64,000 nucleotides of DNA, taken from positions 1 to 64,000 of the forward strand of contig CASELE010000002.1 of assembly GCA_949288735.1 (NCBI GenBank), written 5' to 3'. The notes below the pieces were generated by a model. The model searched no databases. It saw nothing but the letters and a program-made list of their open reading frames with translations, and had not been told where the DNA came from. This DNA is from an uncultured Alistipes sp. GTDB taxonomy: Bacteria; Bacteroidota; Bacteroidia; Bacteroidales; Rikenellaceae. The first letter of the stretch is position 1. Every line of letters starts with the position of its first letter. Positions 8,892 to 17,505 of this stretch are shown here, piece after piece. The translations under genes were made by a program, and so were the position numbers.

Positions 8892-8992
8892 CGCGCCGGC
8901 GGACCCTCTCCGCGTTCTCCGCCCTGTCGGGCCGCGCTTCGGCGTGCGGCCCTGCCGTGCCGCGCCTGCCGGCGTGCGCTGCGGGTCGCGCT

Positions 8993-10024
8993 TCAGATGC
9001 CGTCGGGCCGTTCGAGGGTGGCGAGCAGGCCGCAGGCGGCCTGGATGTCTTCGCCGCGCGAGGCGCGGATGGTGGTATGGAACCCTTTGGCCGTCAGGGC
9101 GTCGCGGAAGCGGAGCATCGCCGCGTCGTCGGGCGAGAAGTAGGGCGACGAGGGGATGCGGTGGAAGCGGATGAGGTTGATGCGGCAGCGAAGGCCGTTG
9201 AGCAGGCGGCAGAGGCCGCGGATGTGGCGCGGCGAGTCGTTCATCCCGCTCAGGACGATGTATTCGAACGAGAGACGGCGTTGGTGCGTGAAGTCGTAGC
9301 GGCGCAGAATGGCGACCACCTCCTCGATGGGCCAGGCCCGTTCGACGGGCATCAGTTCGGCACGCTCCTCCGCAAAGGGGTTGTGGAGGCTCACGGCGAG
9401 GTGTACCTTCGTCCGGTCGAGCAGCCGCGGCAGCTGCGGCGCGACGCCCGAGGTCGAGAGGGTGATGCGCCCGGGCGACCAGCCGAAGCCCCACGGGGCG
9501 GTGAGCACCTCGATGGCGCGCAGCACCTCGTCGGTGTTGTCGAGCGGTTCTCCCATGCCCATGAATACGAGATTGGTCAGCCTGTCGCGTTCGGGCAGCG
9601 AGCCGATCTGGTTGAGTATCTCGCCCGCCGAGAGCGACTGTCTCAATCCCTGCCGTCCCGTGGCGCAGAAGCGGCACCCCATGCGGCAGCCCGCCTGCGA
9701 CGAGACGCAGAGCGTGGCGCGTCCGCCGTCGGGGATGTAGGCCGCCTCGACGCAGTGGCCTTCGCGCGTGGGGTAGAGGTACTTCTTCGTGCCGTCGGAC
9801 GAGCGGCTCTCTCCGATCGGGGAGGTAAGTCCCCGCCGGTAGTTCGCGGCGAGGGCCTCGCGTCCGCGAAGCGGCAGGTCGGTCATGGCCGCCGGGTCGT
9901 CCATATGTCTGACATACAGCCATCGGGCGATCTGCCGGGCGGCGAAGCGCGGCAGGCCCGTGCGTGCCGTCGCCTCCTCCAGTTCGGGGAGGGTCAGACC
10001 GTAGAGGGTGGCTGGTGCGGACAT
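8993..10024 (-). CDS. rlmN: Dual-specificity rRNA/tRNA adenine-C2 methyltransferase
   Basis: A 343-residue radical SAM enzyme that methylates C2 of A2503 in 23S rRNA and A37 in some tRNAs. The CxxxCxxC iron-sulfur motif is visible as CRMGCRFCATG around residue 105. The C-terminal catalytic cysteine lies in RGEDIQAACGLLA. FMGMGEPLDNTDEV and SFEYIVLSGMNDS also match the family. Length is normal. It is a single gene on the minus strand between rsmG and the divergent TonB-like gene. Confidence 0.96.
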   Translation of the reverse strand: MSAPATLYGLTLPELEEATARTGLPRFAARQIARWLYVRHMDDPAAMTDLPLRGREALAANYRRGLTSPIGESRSSDGTKKYLYPTREGHCVEAAYIPDGGRATLCVSSQAGCRMGCRFCATGRQGLRQSLSAGEILNQIGSLPERDRLTNLVFMGMGEPLDNTDEVLRAIEVLTAPWGFGWSPGRITLSTSGVAPQLPRLLDRTKVHLAVSLHNPFAEERAELMPVERAWPIEEVVAILRRYDFTHQRRLSFEYIVLSGMNDSPRHIRGLCRLLNGLRCRINLIRFHRIPSSPYFSPDDAAMLRFRDALTAKGFHTTIRASRGEDIQAACGLLATLERPDGI

Positions 10025-10043
10025 GCGGAGTTCGTTTTCGACG

Positions 10044-10051
10044 CAAAAGTA
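10044..10051 (-). promoter_or_regulatory. -7 box of the rlmN promoter
   Basis: TACTTTTG on the minus strand, 20 bases before rlmN. No matching -33 element is evident. Confidence 0.45.
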
Positions 10052-10105
10052 GGGAAAATATGAAGATTTTTGGACGCGGTGTACGCTTTTTCGGATTTTT
10101 CTCTT

Positions 10106-10113
10106 TATATTTG
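10106..10113 (+). promoter_or_regulatory. -7 box of the TonB-like gene promoter
   Basis: TATATTTG in an AT-rich stretch, 87 bases before the start at 10200. The upstream 40 bases are rich in T tracts but have no well-placed TTG. Confidence 0.5.
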
Positions 10114-10199
10114 TGGTTGCATAAATGCCTCCTGGCCTCCTCGTGGGGCGGAGGAGGATGGAAAAAGGAGCAGGAAAACTTAAAAATCAAAGAATACAG

Positions 10200-10889
10200 A
10201 TGGAACAAAAAAAATCCCCCAAAGCGGACCTTCAGAACAAACGGGGTCTTCTGCTTGAGATCGGTCTGATCGTATCGCTCGGGCTCGTGATCGCGGCCTT
10301 CTCCTACGCTCCGAAGGAGTATCGTATCGAGCAGGTGGAGCAGGTGGTCGAGGTGGTCGAGACCGAGATGACGGAGATTACCCGTCAGCCCGAGCAGCAG
10401 CCTCAGGAGCAGGCGCCCCGCAAGGTGGAGGTGAAGGTGATTTCGGATATCCTCGACATCGTGACCAACGACACGCAGATCACCACCGAACTCTCGTTCG
10501 ACGAGTTCGACGAGGAGGCGGCCATCGAGCCCATCGTGGAGATCAAGGAGGAGGAGATCGTGGAGGACCAGCCCTTCCTCATCGCCGAGGAGATGCCCTC
10601 GTTCCAGGGCGGCGACATCAACGCCTTCCGTGCATGGGTCCAGAGCAACGTGCGTTTCCCGCAGATCGCTCTCGAGAACGGTATCCAGGGCACGGTGGTG
10701 ATCGCCTTCGTGGTGGAGCGCGACGGTACGCTGACCGTCCTCGAGGTGCTGGCCAGCCCCGACCGCTCGCTGACCGACGAGGCGGTACGCGTTCTGAAGC
10801 AGTCGCCCAAGTGGACGCCCGGCAAGCAGCGCAACCAGGCCGTGCGCGTGCGCTACAACCTGCCGGTGGTATTCCGTCTGCAGAATTGA
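10200..10889 (+). CDS. TonB-family energy transducer
   Basis: A 229-residue protein with a basic cytoplasmic N-terminus, one membrane helix (about residues 19-36), a Gln/Glu-rich periplasmic spacer (about 45-135) and a C-terminal TonB domain (about 140-229) with FPQIALENGIQGTVVIAFVV and a final YNLPVVFRLQ. It would couple the proton motive force to outer-membrane TonB-dependent receptors. I chose the ATG at 10200 (MEQKKSPKADLQNKRG); an upstream in-frame ATG at 10125 would add 25 residues with no family features. A strong terminator follows at 10911, so it appears to be a single-gene unit. Its outer-membrane partner is not in view. Confidence 0.9.
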   Translation: MEQKKSPKADLQNKRGLLLEIGLIVSLGLVIAAFSYAPKEYRIEQVEQVVEVVETEMTEITRQPEQQPQEQAPRKVEVKVISDILDIVTNDTQITTELSFDEFDEEAAIEPIVEIKEEEIVEDQPFLIAEEMPSFQGGDINAFRAWVQSNVRFPQIALENGIQGTVVIAFVVERDGTLTVLEVLASPDRSLTDEAVRVLKQSPKWTPGKQRNQAVRVRYNLPVVFRLQN

Positions 10890-10910
10890 TTCCGCGGTAG
10901 GATTATCTGG

Positions 10911-10947
10911 CGCGGGTATCCCTCCTTCGGGGGGTACCCGCGTTTTT
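10911..10947 (+). terminator. Intrinsic terminator after the TonB-like gene
   Basis: Stem of 12 pairs (10911-10922 with 10931-10942; includes one G-T pair), small loop CTTCGG-like, followed by five T. It ends only 5 bases before the hflX start at 10953. Confidence 0.8.
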
Positions 10948-10952
10948 AGCCG

Positions 10953-12200
10953 ATGGAGCGCAACGAATATAATGAACGGAGCCGGCGCGACGACCCCCGT
11001 GGCCGGAACGCCGCGGAGGAGGGGCGCGGCCGCCGCGAGCGGGCCGTGCTGATTGCCGTCGTGCGTGACGGGCAGAGCCCCCGCCAGAGCGAGGAGTATC
11101 TCGACGAACTGGAATTCCTGGCCGAGACGGCCGACATCGAGACGGTGCGCCGCTTCACGCAGCGCATGGCGCAGCCCTCGGCCCGCATCTATGTGGGACC
11201 GGGCAAGCTCGAGGAGATCGCCGCCTACTGCAAGGAGGAGGAGATCGACGTGGCGGTCTTCGACGACGAGCTCTCGCCCTCGCAGACGCGCAACGTGGAG
11301 CGGGCGCTCCCCTGCCGCGTGCTGGACCGTACGCGCCTGATACTCGACATCTTCATGTCGCGGGCCCGCACGGCCTACGCCAAGACGCAGGTGCAGCTGG
11401 CCAACTACGAGTACATGCTGCCCCGACTGGCGGGCATGTGGACCCACCTCGAGCGGCAGCGCGGCGGCACCGGGACGCGCGGCGGCGCCGGCGAGCGCGA
11501 GATCGAGACGGACCGCCGCATCGTGCGCATGCGCATCGCCAAGCTCAAGGAGGAGCTGCAGCGCATCGATCGCCAGATGGCCGTGCAGCGCTCGAACCGC
11601 GGAGCCCTGGTGCGCGTGGCGCTGGTGGGCTATACGAACGTGGGCAAGTCGACGCTCATGAACCTCGTCTCGAAGAGCGACGTCTTCGCCGAGAACAAGC
11701 TCTTCGCCACGCTCGACACGACGGTGCGCAAGGTGGTCTTCGACAACCTGCCCTTCCTGCTCTCGGATACGGTGGGCTTCATCCGCAAGCTGCCCACCGA
11801 ACTCATCGAGTCCTTCAAGTCGACGCTCGACGAGGTGCGCGAGGCCGACCTGCTGATCCACGTGGTCGACATCTCGCATCCGCAGTTCGAGGACCAGATC
11901 GCCGTGGTGCGCCAGACACTGCGCGAGATCGGCGCGGGAGACAAGCCCGTCTACATGGTCTTCAACAAGATCGACGCCTACACGTATATAAAGAAGGAGG
12001 CCGACGACCTCACCCCCGCCACGCGCGAGAACCTCTCGCTCGACGACCTGAAGCGGAGCTGGATGGCCCGTACCGAGTCGCCCTGCATCTTCCTCTCGGC
12101 CCGTGAGCGGATCAACATCGACCGCTTCCGCAGCGACCTCTACGGCATGGTGCGCGAGATCCATGCGGGGCGTTACCCCTTCAACAACTTCCTCTACTGA
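10953..12200 (+). CDS. hflX: GTPase HflX
   Basis: A 415-residue ribosome-associated GTPase that helps dissociate or rescue stalled ribosomes. An N-terminal HflX domain (about residues 28-190; ends with the Gly-rich GGTGTRGGAGEREIETDRR) precedes a G domain with GYTNVGKSTL (P loop, about 227-236), DTVGFIRKLP (G3) and NKID (G4). Length is normal. The first 25 residues are charged and variable, so a start slightly further in is possible. It begins just after the terminator of the preceding gene, and I see no TAnnTTTG box in between. Confidence 0.95.
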   Translation: MERNEYNERSRRDDPRGRNAAEEGRGRRERAVLIAVVRDGQSPRQSEEYLDELEFLAETADIETVRRFTQRMAQPSARIYVGPGKLEEIAAYCKEEEIDVAVFDDELSPSQTRNVERALPCRVLDRTRLILDIFMSRARTAYAKTQVQLANYEYMLPRLAGMWTHLERQRGGTGTRGGAGEREIETDRRIVRMRIAKLKEELQRIDRQMAVQRSNRGALVRVALVGYTNVGKSTLMNLVSKSDVFAENKLFATLDTTVRKVVFDNLPFLLSDTVGFIRKLPTELIESFKSTLDEVREADLLIHVVDISHPQFEDQIAVVRQTLREIGAGDKPVYMVFNKIDAYTYIKKEADDLTPATRENLSLDDLKRSWMARTESPCIFLSARERINIDRFRSDLYGMVREIHAGRYPFNNFLY

Positions 12201-12252
12201 CGCTACTGACGCTGATCAACCCCGAACCAACCGACTCAAAAACACGTAACCC

Positions 12253-12906
12253 ATGCTGCACACGCTCACCGAGGAGAACACGATTCTCAGCAAATTCATC
12301 GCAGAGATCCGCGACAAGCGGATCCAGCAGGACTCCATGCGTTTCCGCCGCAACCTCGAGCGTATCGGCGAGATCACGGCCTACGAGATCTCCAAGACGC
12401 TCGCCTATGCCCCCCGCACGGTCGAGACGCCGCTTGGCGAGGCCACGGTGGCGCAGATCACCGACCGCGTCGTCGTGGCGACGATCCTGCGTGCCGGTCT
12501 CCCCTTCCACCGCGGTTTCGTGAACTACTTCGACGACGCGGAGAACGCCTTCGTCGCGGCTTACCGCCGCAGCACGAAGGACGGCAAGTTCAAGGTGAAG
12601 GTCGAGTATGTCTCGTGCGGCGACCTCGAGGGCAAGACCCTCCTGCTGGTCGATCCGATGCTGGCCACCGGTTCGTCGCTCGTGCTGGCCTACAACGCCC
12701 TCTGCGAGAAGGGGGGCGAGCCGAGCCATACGCACGTGGCCTCGGTGATCGCCAGCGAGCAGGGCATCGACTACGTCGAGCAGAACCTGCCGCGGCAGAC
12801 GACCACGCTCTGGACCTCGGCCGTCGACGCCGAGCTCACCTCGCGCATGTACATCGTGCCGGGAATCGGCGACGCCGGCGACCTGGCCTTCGGCGCGAAG
12901 GAGTAG
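12253..12906 (+). CDS. upp: Uracil phosphoribosyltransferase
   Basis: A 217-residue enzyme that makes UMP from uracil and PRPP (pyrimidine salvage). The PRPP-binding motif LLVDPMLATGSSLV is clear at about residues 131-144, and the C-terminal GIGDAGDLAFG matches the uracil-binding end of Upp. Length is normal. It follows hflX by 52 bases with no visible terminator, so the two may be cotranscribed. Confidence 0.96.
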   Translation: MLHTLTEENTILSKFIAEIRDKRIQQDSMRFRRNLERIGEITAYEISKTLAYAPRTVETPLGEATVAQITDRVVVATILRAGLPFHRGFVNYFDDAENAFVAAYRRSTKDGKFKVKVEYVSCGDLEGKTLLLVDPMLATGSSLVLAYNALCEKGGEPSHTHVASVIASEQGIDYVEQNLPRQTTTLWTSAVDAELTSRMYIVPGIGDAGDLAFGAKE

Positions 12907-13051
12907 GGCCGCCCCCTCCGGAGCCGCTCCGTTCCTGCCCGGACGAAGCGGCGCCGCCCGCCGGGGCCGATGCGCCCGGGTGGTACTCCCGTCTCTCTCC
13001 GGTGCGTGACGGCGGGGCTACGTGTGCGACACACAAGCAAATCGATACACG

Positions 13052-14914
13052 ATGAGACGAATCCTCCTCTTCCTGACGGCGGTATTCTGTGCGACGGTAC
13101 TTCTCATGGTCGTGCAGAAGCCCCTCTTCCTTGCCGTCCATGCCGCCGCCGCAGGCGGAGCCGCCCCCGCCGAATGGCTCGCCGTAGTGCGCCACGGCCT
13201 CTCGCTCGACGCCACGGTGGCGGGCTACGTCACGGCGCTGCCGCTGCTGCTCTCGATTGCGGCGTTGTGGCTCCCCGTCGAGGGTCGCGTGTGGCGGCGT
13301 CTCTTCCGCTTCTACTTCGTTGCTGTCTCCCTCTTCGCGGCGGCGGTCTTCGCCGTCGACATGGGGCTCTACGGCTACTGGGGCTTCCGCATCGACGGGA
13401 CGGTTCTCACCTATCTCACCGACCCGAAGGAGGCGCTGGCGAGCGTGACGTCCGGCGATGCGGTGCGCGGCGTGCTCCTCCTGGTGCTCTACGCCGCGCT
13501 CCAGATAGGTCTCTACACCCTCGTCGTGCGTCTCTACCCCGCGGAGCGGGTGCGTCTCACGCCGTGGCGGCGCATCCCGGCCACGGGGTGCCTCGTCGTG
13601 CTGGGAGGCCTCTGCTTCCTGGCCATCCGCGGCGGCCTGACGGTGGCGACGGCCAACGTCTCGAAGGTCTATTTCAGCACGAACCAGTTCCTGAACCATG
13701 CGGCGACCAATCCCCTCTTCTCGCTCCTCTCGACGCTGGGCCACACGAAGGATTATGCGGCCGAGTACCCCTTCTTCGGCGAGGCCGAACGCGATGCCCG
13801 CTTCGGGCGGCTGCGCGGCGACCGTGCGCCGGCCGGGGGCGATACGGTGCGGCTGCTGCGCACGCAGCGGCCCGACGTGGTGCTCGTCATCCTCGAGAGC
13901 TTCGGCCGCACGGTGATGGACGCCGAGGTCGACGGTCGGCCGGTGATGCCCCATATGCAGCGTCTCAAGGAGGAGGGGGTCTGGTTCGAGAACTTCTTCG
14001 CCAACTCCTTCCGCACGGACCGCGGCGAGGTGGCCGTGATGAACGGCTTCCCGGCCCAGACGCGCATGTCGATCATGAAGCTGCCGATCAAGAGCCGCAC
14101 CCTCCCGTCGCTGGCCCGCTCGCTGGCGCGCGAGGGCTACGCCACGAGCTTCGCCTACGGCGGCGACCTGAACTTCACGGACCAGGCGTCGTACATGTAC
14201 GCCACGGGCTGGCAGCGCCTCACGTGGCAGAAGGATTTCGACTTCGACGCCCCCACCTCGAAGTGGGGCTATGCCGACGACGTGGTGACCGAGTGGTTCA
14301 CCGACGAGGTGCTGCGGCTGAGCGACGCGGGCGGCCCCTTCCTGGCGGGACTTCTCACGCTGAGCAGCCACGAACCCTTCGACGTCCCCTACGACCGCTT
14401 CGACGACCCGGTGCTCAACGCCATGGCCTTCAGCGACGAGTGCGTGGGACGGATGATCGAGCGGTGGAAGGCCTCGCCCGCCTGGGAGAACCTGCTCGTG
14501 GTGCTGGTGGCCGACCACTCCTATCCCTACCCCTACGGCATCGCCTACAATACGGTGCTGCGCCACCGCATCCCGATGCTCTGGCTCGGCGGAGCGCTCC
14601 GCGGCCCGCTGCGGGTCGAGAGCTATGCCTCGCAGATCGACCTCGCGGCCACGCTGCTGGCGCAGATGGGTGTGGACCATTCGGACTACGCCTACAGCAA
14701 GGACATCTTCGACCCGGCGCTCCCCAAGTTCGGTTACTATACCTTCAATGACGGCTTCGGGGTGGTCGATGCGCGCGGCGCCGCCGTGTGGGACTGTACG
14801 GCCGGGCAGGCGGTCGAGGCTTCGAACCCGGAGCTCTTCGACGTGGGTCGCACGATGCTCCAGACCACCTATGTGGACATCGGCCGCCGCGGCGGCGAAA
14901 ATACCGCGTTGTAG
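13052..14914 (+). CDS. LTA synthase-like sulfatase-family membrane protein
   Basis: A 620-residue protein with about five membrane helices in the first 210 residues, then an extracytoplasmic alkaline-phosphatase/sulfatase-fold domain. Motifs include VVLVILESFGR (metal-binding Glu), SFRTDRGEVAVMNGFPAQ (nucleophile Thr region), SSHEPFDVP and VADHSYPYP. This architecture is shared by lipoteichoic acid synthase LtaS and by phosphoglycerol or phosphoethanolamine transferases. As Bacteroidales lack lipoteichoic acid, transfer of a phospho-head group to a surface glycan or lipid is more likely (inference). I chose the ATG at 13052 (MRRILLFL), directly before the first helix; 13022 is also in frame. 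The stop is immediately followed by the promoter of the next gene. Confidence 0.88.
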   Translation: MRRILLFLTAVFCATVLLMVVQKPLFLAVHAAAAGGAAPAEWLAVVRHGLSLDATVAGYVTALPLLLSIAALWLPVEGRVWRRLFRFYFVAVSLFAAAVFAVDMGLYGYWGFRIDGTVLTYLTDPKEALASVTSGDAVRGVLLLVLYAALQIGLYTLVVRLYPAERVRLTPWRRIPATGCLVVLGGLCFLAIRGGLTVATANVSKVYFSTNQFLNHAATNPLFSLLSTLGHTKDYAAEYPFFGEAERDARFGRLRGDRAPAGGDTVRLLRTQRPDVVLVILESFGRTVMDAEVDGRPVMPHMQRLKEEGVWFENFFANSFRTDRGEVAVMNGFPAQTRMSIMKLPIKSRTLPSLARSLAREGYATSFAYGGDLNFTDQASYMYATGWQRLTWQKDFDFDAPTSKWGYADDVVTEWFTDEVLRLSDAGGPFLAGLLTLSSHEPFDVPYDRFDDPVLNAMAFSDECVGRMIERWKASPAWENLLVVLVADHSYPYPYGIAYNTVLRHRIPMLWLGGALRGPLRVESYASQIDLAATLLAQMGVDHSDYAYSKDIFDPALPKFGYYTFNDGFGVVDARGAAVWDCTAGQAVEASNPELFDVGRTMLQTTYVDIGRRGGENTAL

Positions 14915-14917
14915 GTA

Positions 14918-14948
14918 TTGACCGCCGGCGGCGGAATGGCTATATTTG
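14918..14948 (+). promoter_or_regulatory. Promoter of the hemerythrin/LuxR regulator
   Basis: -33 TTG at 14918-14920 and -7 box TATATTTG at 14941-14948, 20 bases apart, ending 27 bases before the gene start. It begins 3 bases after the sulfatase stop. Confidence 0.78.
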
Positions 14949-14975
14949 CCGCGGACTAACGAGCGACAGAAGAAG

Positions 14976-15899
14976 ATGTATACAAGAACGGGCGGATATA
15001 CGGCCGAGGACCGGATGAGCGACCTCGTGTGCGACCGCTACCTCGTCCTGCAGGTGATGAGCCGCTTCGGCATCGCGCCGGGCTTCGGCGACCGGACCAT
15101 CGCCGAGGTGTGCGGGGCGGCGGGGGTCGACGCCGGGACCTTCCTCGCGGTGGTGAACCTGCTGCTGGAGCAGGGCGATCCGGAGACGCTCGCCGACCAG
15201 GTCTCGGTGCGGGCGCTCGTGAGCTATCTGCACAGTTCGCACGCCTACTTCCTCGACTACCGGCTCCCCTCGATCCGGCGCAAGCTGGTCGGGGCGGTGG
15301 ACTACAGCCACAGCGACGTCTCGTTCGCCATCATGCGCTTTTTCGACGAGTATGTGGCCGAGGTCCACAAGCACATGGACTACGAGGAGAAGAACGTCTT
15401 CCCCTACGTCGAGTCGCTGCTTGCGGGCGAGCCCACGAGCTATTCGATAGATACCTTCCGCCGCCACCATGACCAGGTGGAGGCCAAGCTGCGCGAGCTG
15501 AAGAACATCATCATCAAGTACTACCCCGCGGGCGGGACGAACGAGCTGAACGGCGTGCTCTACGACATCTTCACCTGCGAGGAGGAGCTCGCCTCGCACA
15601 ATGCCGTGGAGGACGAGATCTTCGTTCCGGCCGTCGAGCGTCTCGCCGCCGACGGGATGCCCCAGCCGCGCCAGGAACCCCTGAGCGACCGCGAGAAGGA
15701 GATAATCGTCTGCATCGTGAAGGGTATGAGCAACAAGCAGATAGCCGATGCGCTCTGCATCTCGGTACATACGGTCATCACCCACCGGCGCAACATCGTC
15801 GCGAAGTTGCAGATACACTCGGCCGCAGGGTTGACCATCTACGCCATCGTCAACAAGCTGGTCGATCTCTCGGAGATCCGACAGACCATCCCCGAATAG
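14976..15899 (+). CDS. Hemerythrin-like (RIC/ScdA-type) regulator with LuxR-type HTH
   Basis: A 307-residue protein with three parts. Residues about 14-62 resemble the ScdA N-terminal (DUF542) domain but lack its paired cysteines. Residues about 80-225 form a hemerythrin HHE domain with candidate di-iron ligands His86/His89, His131/His133, Glu137/Glu138, His164/His165, His208 and Glu212. Residues about 236-300 are a LuxR-type helix-turn-helix (LSDREKEIIVCIVKGMSNKQIADAL). The first two parts resemble RIC (YtfE/ScdA) proteins that repair iron-sulfur clusters after nitric oxide or oxidative stress. The HTH suggests a transcription factor that senses oxygen, NO or iron through a di-iron site (inference). 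I chose the ATG at 14976, 27 bases after the promoter. The CDF gene starts 2 bases after its stop and is likely cotranscribed. Confidence 0.88.
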   Translation: MYTRTGGYTAEDRMSDLVCDRYLVLQVMSRFGIAPGFGDRTIAEVCGAAGVDAGTFLAVVNLLLEQGDPETLADQVSVRALVSYLHSSHAYFLDYRLPSIRRKLVGAVDYSHSDVSFAIMRFFDEYVAEVHKHMDYEEKNVFPYVESLLAGEPTSYSIDTFRRHHDQVEAKLRELKNIIIKYYPAGGTNELNGVLYDIFTCEEELASHNAVEDEIFVPAVERLAADGMPQPRQEPLSDREKEIIVCIVKGMSNKQIADALCISVHTVITHRRNIVAKLQIHSAAGLTIYAIVNKLVDLSEIRQTIPE

Positions 15900-15901
15900 C
15901 C

Positions 15902-16831
15902 ATGGCCCCTGCCGTCCGACCGGAACACGGTCACCGCCATCACCACCATCACCACCATCCCGAACTGCGCGGCGGCTCGCTCGATACGGCCTTCGTCGTC
16001 GGCATTCTCCTCAACCTGCTCTTCGTGGCCGTCGAGGCGGCCGTGGGGTTCTGCAGCGACTCGATGGGGCTCCTCTCCGATGCGGGCCACAACCTGAGCG
16101 ACGTGGCGAGTCTGCTGCTGGCGATGCTCGCCTTCCGTCTGGCGCGCACGCCGGCTACGGCGCGCTATACCTACGGTTACAAGAAGAGCACGGTGCTCGT
16201 TTCGCTGCTCAACTCGGTCATCCTGCTCGTGGCCGTCGGCGTCATCGCCGCCGAGAGCATAGGACGCCTTTTCCGCCCCGAGGAGGTCGCCGGGGCGGCC
16301 GTCGCCTGGACGGCGGGCGCCGGGGTCGTGGTCAACGGCTTCACGGCGTGGCTCTTCATGAAGGACAAGGAGCGTGACCTGAATGTCAAGGGGGCCTATC
16401 TGCACATGGCGGCCGATGCGCTGGTCTCGGTCGGCGTACTCCTCTCGGGCGTGGTCATCCGCTTCACGGGGTGGCACGTCGTCGACCCGATCGTGGGCCT
16501 CGCCGTGGCGGGCGTCATCGTGGCGTCGGTCTGGTCGCTCCTGCGCGACAGCCTGCGCCTCTCGCTCGACGGCGTGCCTGCAGCCATCGACCCCGAGGCT
16601 GTGGCCCGCACAATGCAGACGACCGAAGGGGTCCGCGAGGTGCATCACATCCACATCTGGGCCATCAGCACGACCGAGAATGCCCTCACGGCCCATGTGG
16701 TGGTGGAGCGTCTGGCCGACATGGCGCAGGTGAAGCGGCGGCTCAAGGACCGGCTGCGCGAGCTGGGCATCGCCCATGCGACGCTTGAAATCGAGAGCGC
16801 CGCCGAGCATTGCGACGAGCAGCACGACTGA
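15902..16831 (+). CDS. Cation diffusion facilitator (CzcD/ZitB-like)
   Basis: A 309-residue divalent-metal/proton antiporter that exports zinc, cobalt, cadmium or similar ions. After a histidine-rich start (GHRHHHHHHHPE, residues about 10-21) come six membrane segments between about 28 and 215, with the metal-site signature SDAGHNLSD in helix 2 and HMAADALVSVGVL in helix 5. The cytoplasmic C-terminal domain (about 220-300) has EVHHIHIWAIS. It follows the hemerythrin-like regulator directly, so metal export and that regulator may share control. Which metal it carries cannot be decided. Confidence 0.93.
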   Translation: MAPAVRPEHGHRHHHHHHHPELRGGSLDTAFVVGILLNLLFVAVEAAVGFCSDSMGLLSDAGHNLSDVASLLLAMLAFRLARTPATARYTYGYKKSTVLVSLLNSVILLVAVGVIAAESIGRLFRPEEVAGAAVAWTAGAGVVVNGFTAWLFMKDKERDLNVKGAYLHMAADALVSVGVLLSGVVIRFTGWHVVDPIVGLAVAGVIVASVWSLLRDSLRLSLDGVPAAIDPEAVARTMQTTEGVREVHHIHIWAISTTENALTAHVVVERLADMAQVKRRLKDRLRELGIAHATLEIESAAEHCDEQHD

Positions 16832-16851
16832 TGCGCGGCCGGAGCGCTGTC

Positions 16852-16903
16852 CATACGGGAAGAGGGGGCATCCGCCGCGGCGGATGCCCCCTCTTCCCGT
16901 ATG
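16852..16903. terminator. Perfect 52-base palindrome between convergent genes
   Basis: The sequence equals its own reverse complement over 52 bases (26 pairs, centre between 16877 and 16878). It sits 20 bases after the CDF stop and 9 bases before the yidD stop. Likely a bidirectional terminator, although a long T tract is missing. Confidence 0.75.
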
Positions 16904-16912
16904 TCGCCGCTC

Positions 16913-17173
16913 TCAGGGCACGGGGTCGTAGCCCGAGCCGCCCCAGGGATGGCAGCGGGCGAGACGCTTCAGCGCGAGCCACATGCCCTTCAGGGGACCG
17001 TAGCGGCGCAGCGCCTCGAGGGCGTATTGCGAACAGGTGGGGACGAAGCGGCACGAGGGGGGCGTGAAGGGCGAGATGCAGAGCTGGTAGAGACGTACCA
17101 GCCCGATGAGCGGCCACGCCGCAACACGTCTACAGACGCGCAGCGATCTGCTCCAGAATCCGTCGCACGGCAT
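16913..17173 (-). CDS. yidD: Membrane protein insertion efficiency factor
   Basis: An 86-residue YidD protein, which assists YidC-dependent membrane protein insertion. The conserved core is visible: [15 protein letters not shown], then [18 protein letters not shown] with the conserved cysteines, then GGSGYDPVP at the C-terminus. The ATG at 17173 lies inside the end of rnpA (44-base overlap), an overlap often seen for this pair. A later start within the Arg-rich first 12 residues is possible. It is the last gene of the long minus-strand operon. Confidence 0.92.
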   Translation of the reverse strand: MPCDGFWSRSLRVCRRVAAWPLIGLVRLYQLCISPFTPPSCRFVPTCSQYALEALRRYGPLKGMWLALKRLARCHPWGGSGYDPVP

Positions 17174-17501
17174 GGTCGATGGTCTTGTAGGGGAGAATCT
17201 CCTTCGAGGAGTAGACGAGCGCGAGGTCCACGTTGCGTCCCGCGGCCCGTTCGCGGAGCAGCTCCTTGCCGAGCCGGTAGGCCTCCTTCGTGCGGCGGCG
17301 CAGCAGGTTGCGGCGCACGGCCCGCTTGTGGAACTTCTTGGGGACGCTGAAGAGCACCTCGACCGAGGGCTCGGTGTCGGCCTCGGCATACCATACGTAG
17401 CGGAACGGGAAGACGAAACCGCTCTCTCCCGACTCGAAAAGGCGGCGGATAGCTCCGAGCGAGCGGAGCCGTTCGGCGTGCGGGAGTCCGTGCTGCGCCA
17501 T
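17130..17501 (-). CDS. rnpA: Ribonuclease P protein component
   Basis: The 123-residue protein subunit of RNase P, which matures the 5' ends of tRNAs. It shows the family pattern: [14 protein letters not shown] near the N-terminus, [20 protein letters not shown] (the RNR-like basic motif, about residues 63-82), and a C-terminal helix. It starts 4 bases after the hemD stop and overlaps yidD. Neither rpmH nor dnaA, frequent neighbours in other phyla, is present here. Confidence 0.94.
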   Translation of the reverse strand: MAQHGLPHAERLRSLGAIRRLFESGESGFVFPFRYVWYAEADTEPSVEVLFSVPKKFHKRAVRRNLLRRRTKEAYRLGKELLRERAAGRNVDLALVYSSKEILPYKTIDHAVRRILEQIAARL

Positions 17502-17505
17502 CGCG

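Noticed and set aside
10130..10175. Possible small hairpin in the TonB-like gene leader
   Set aside because: Only five to six pairs with an unpaired G-rich loop; not convincing as a riboswitch or attenuator.
7602..12164. Very long open frame on the minus strand (about 1520 codons) opposite sigma factor, rsmG, TonB-like, hflX
   Set aside because: It is antisense to several well-recognised genes, has low-complexity Arg/His/Leu/Val composition and no domain. GC-rich codon bias leaves the opposite frame open.
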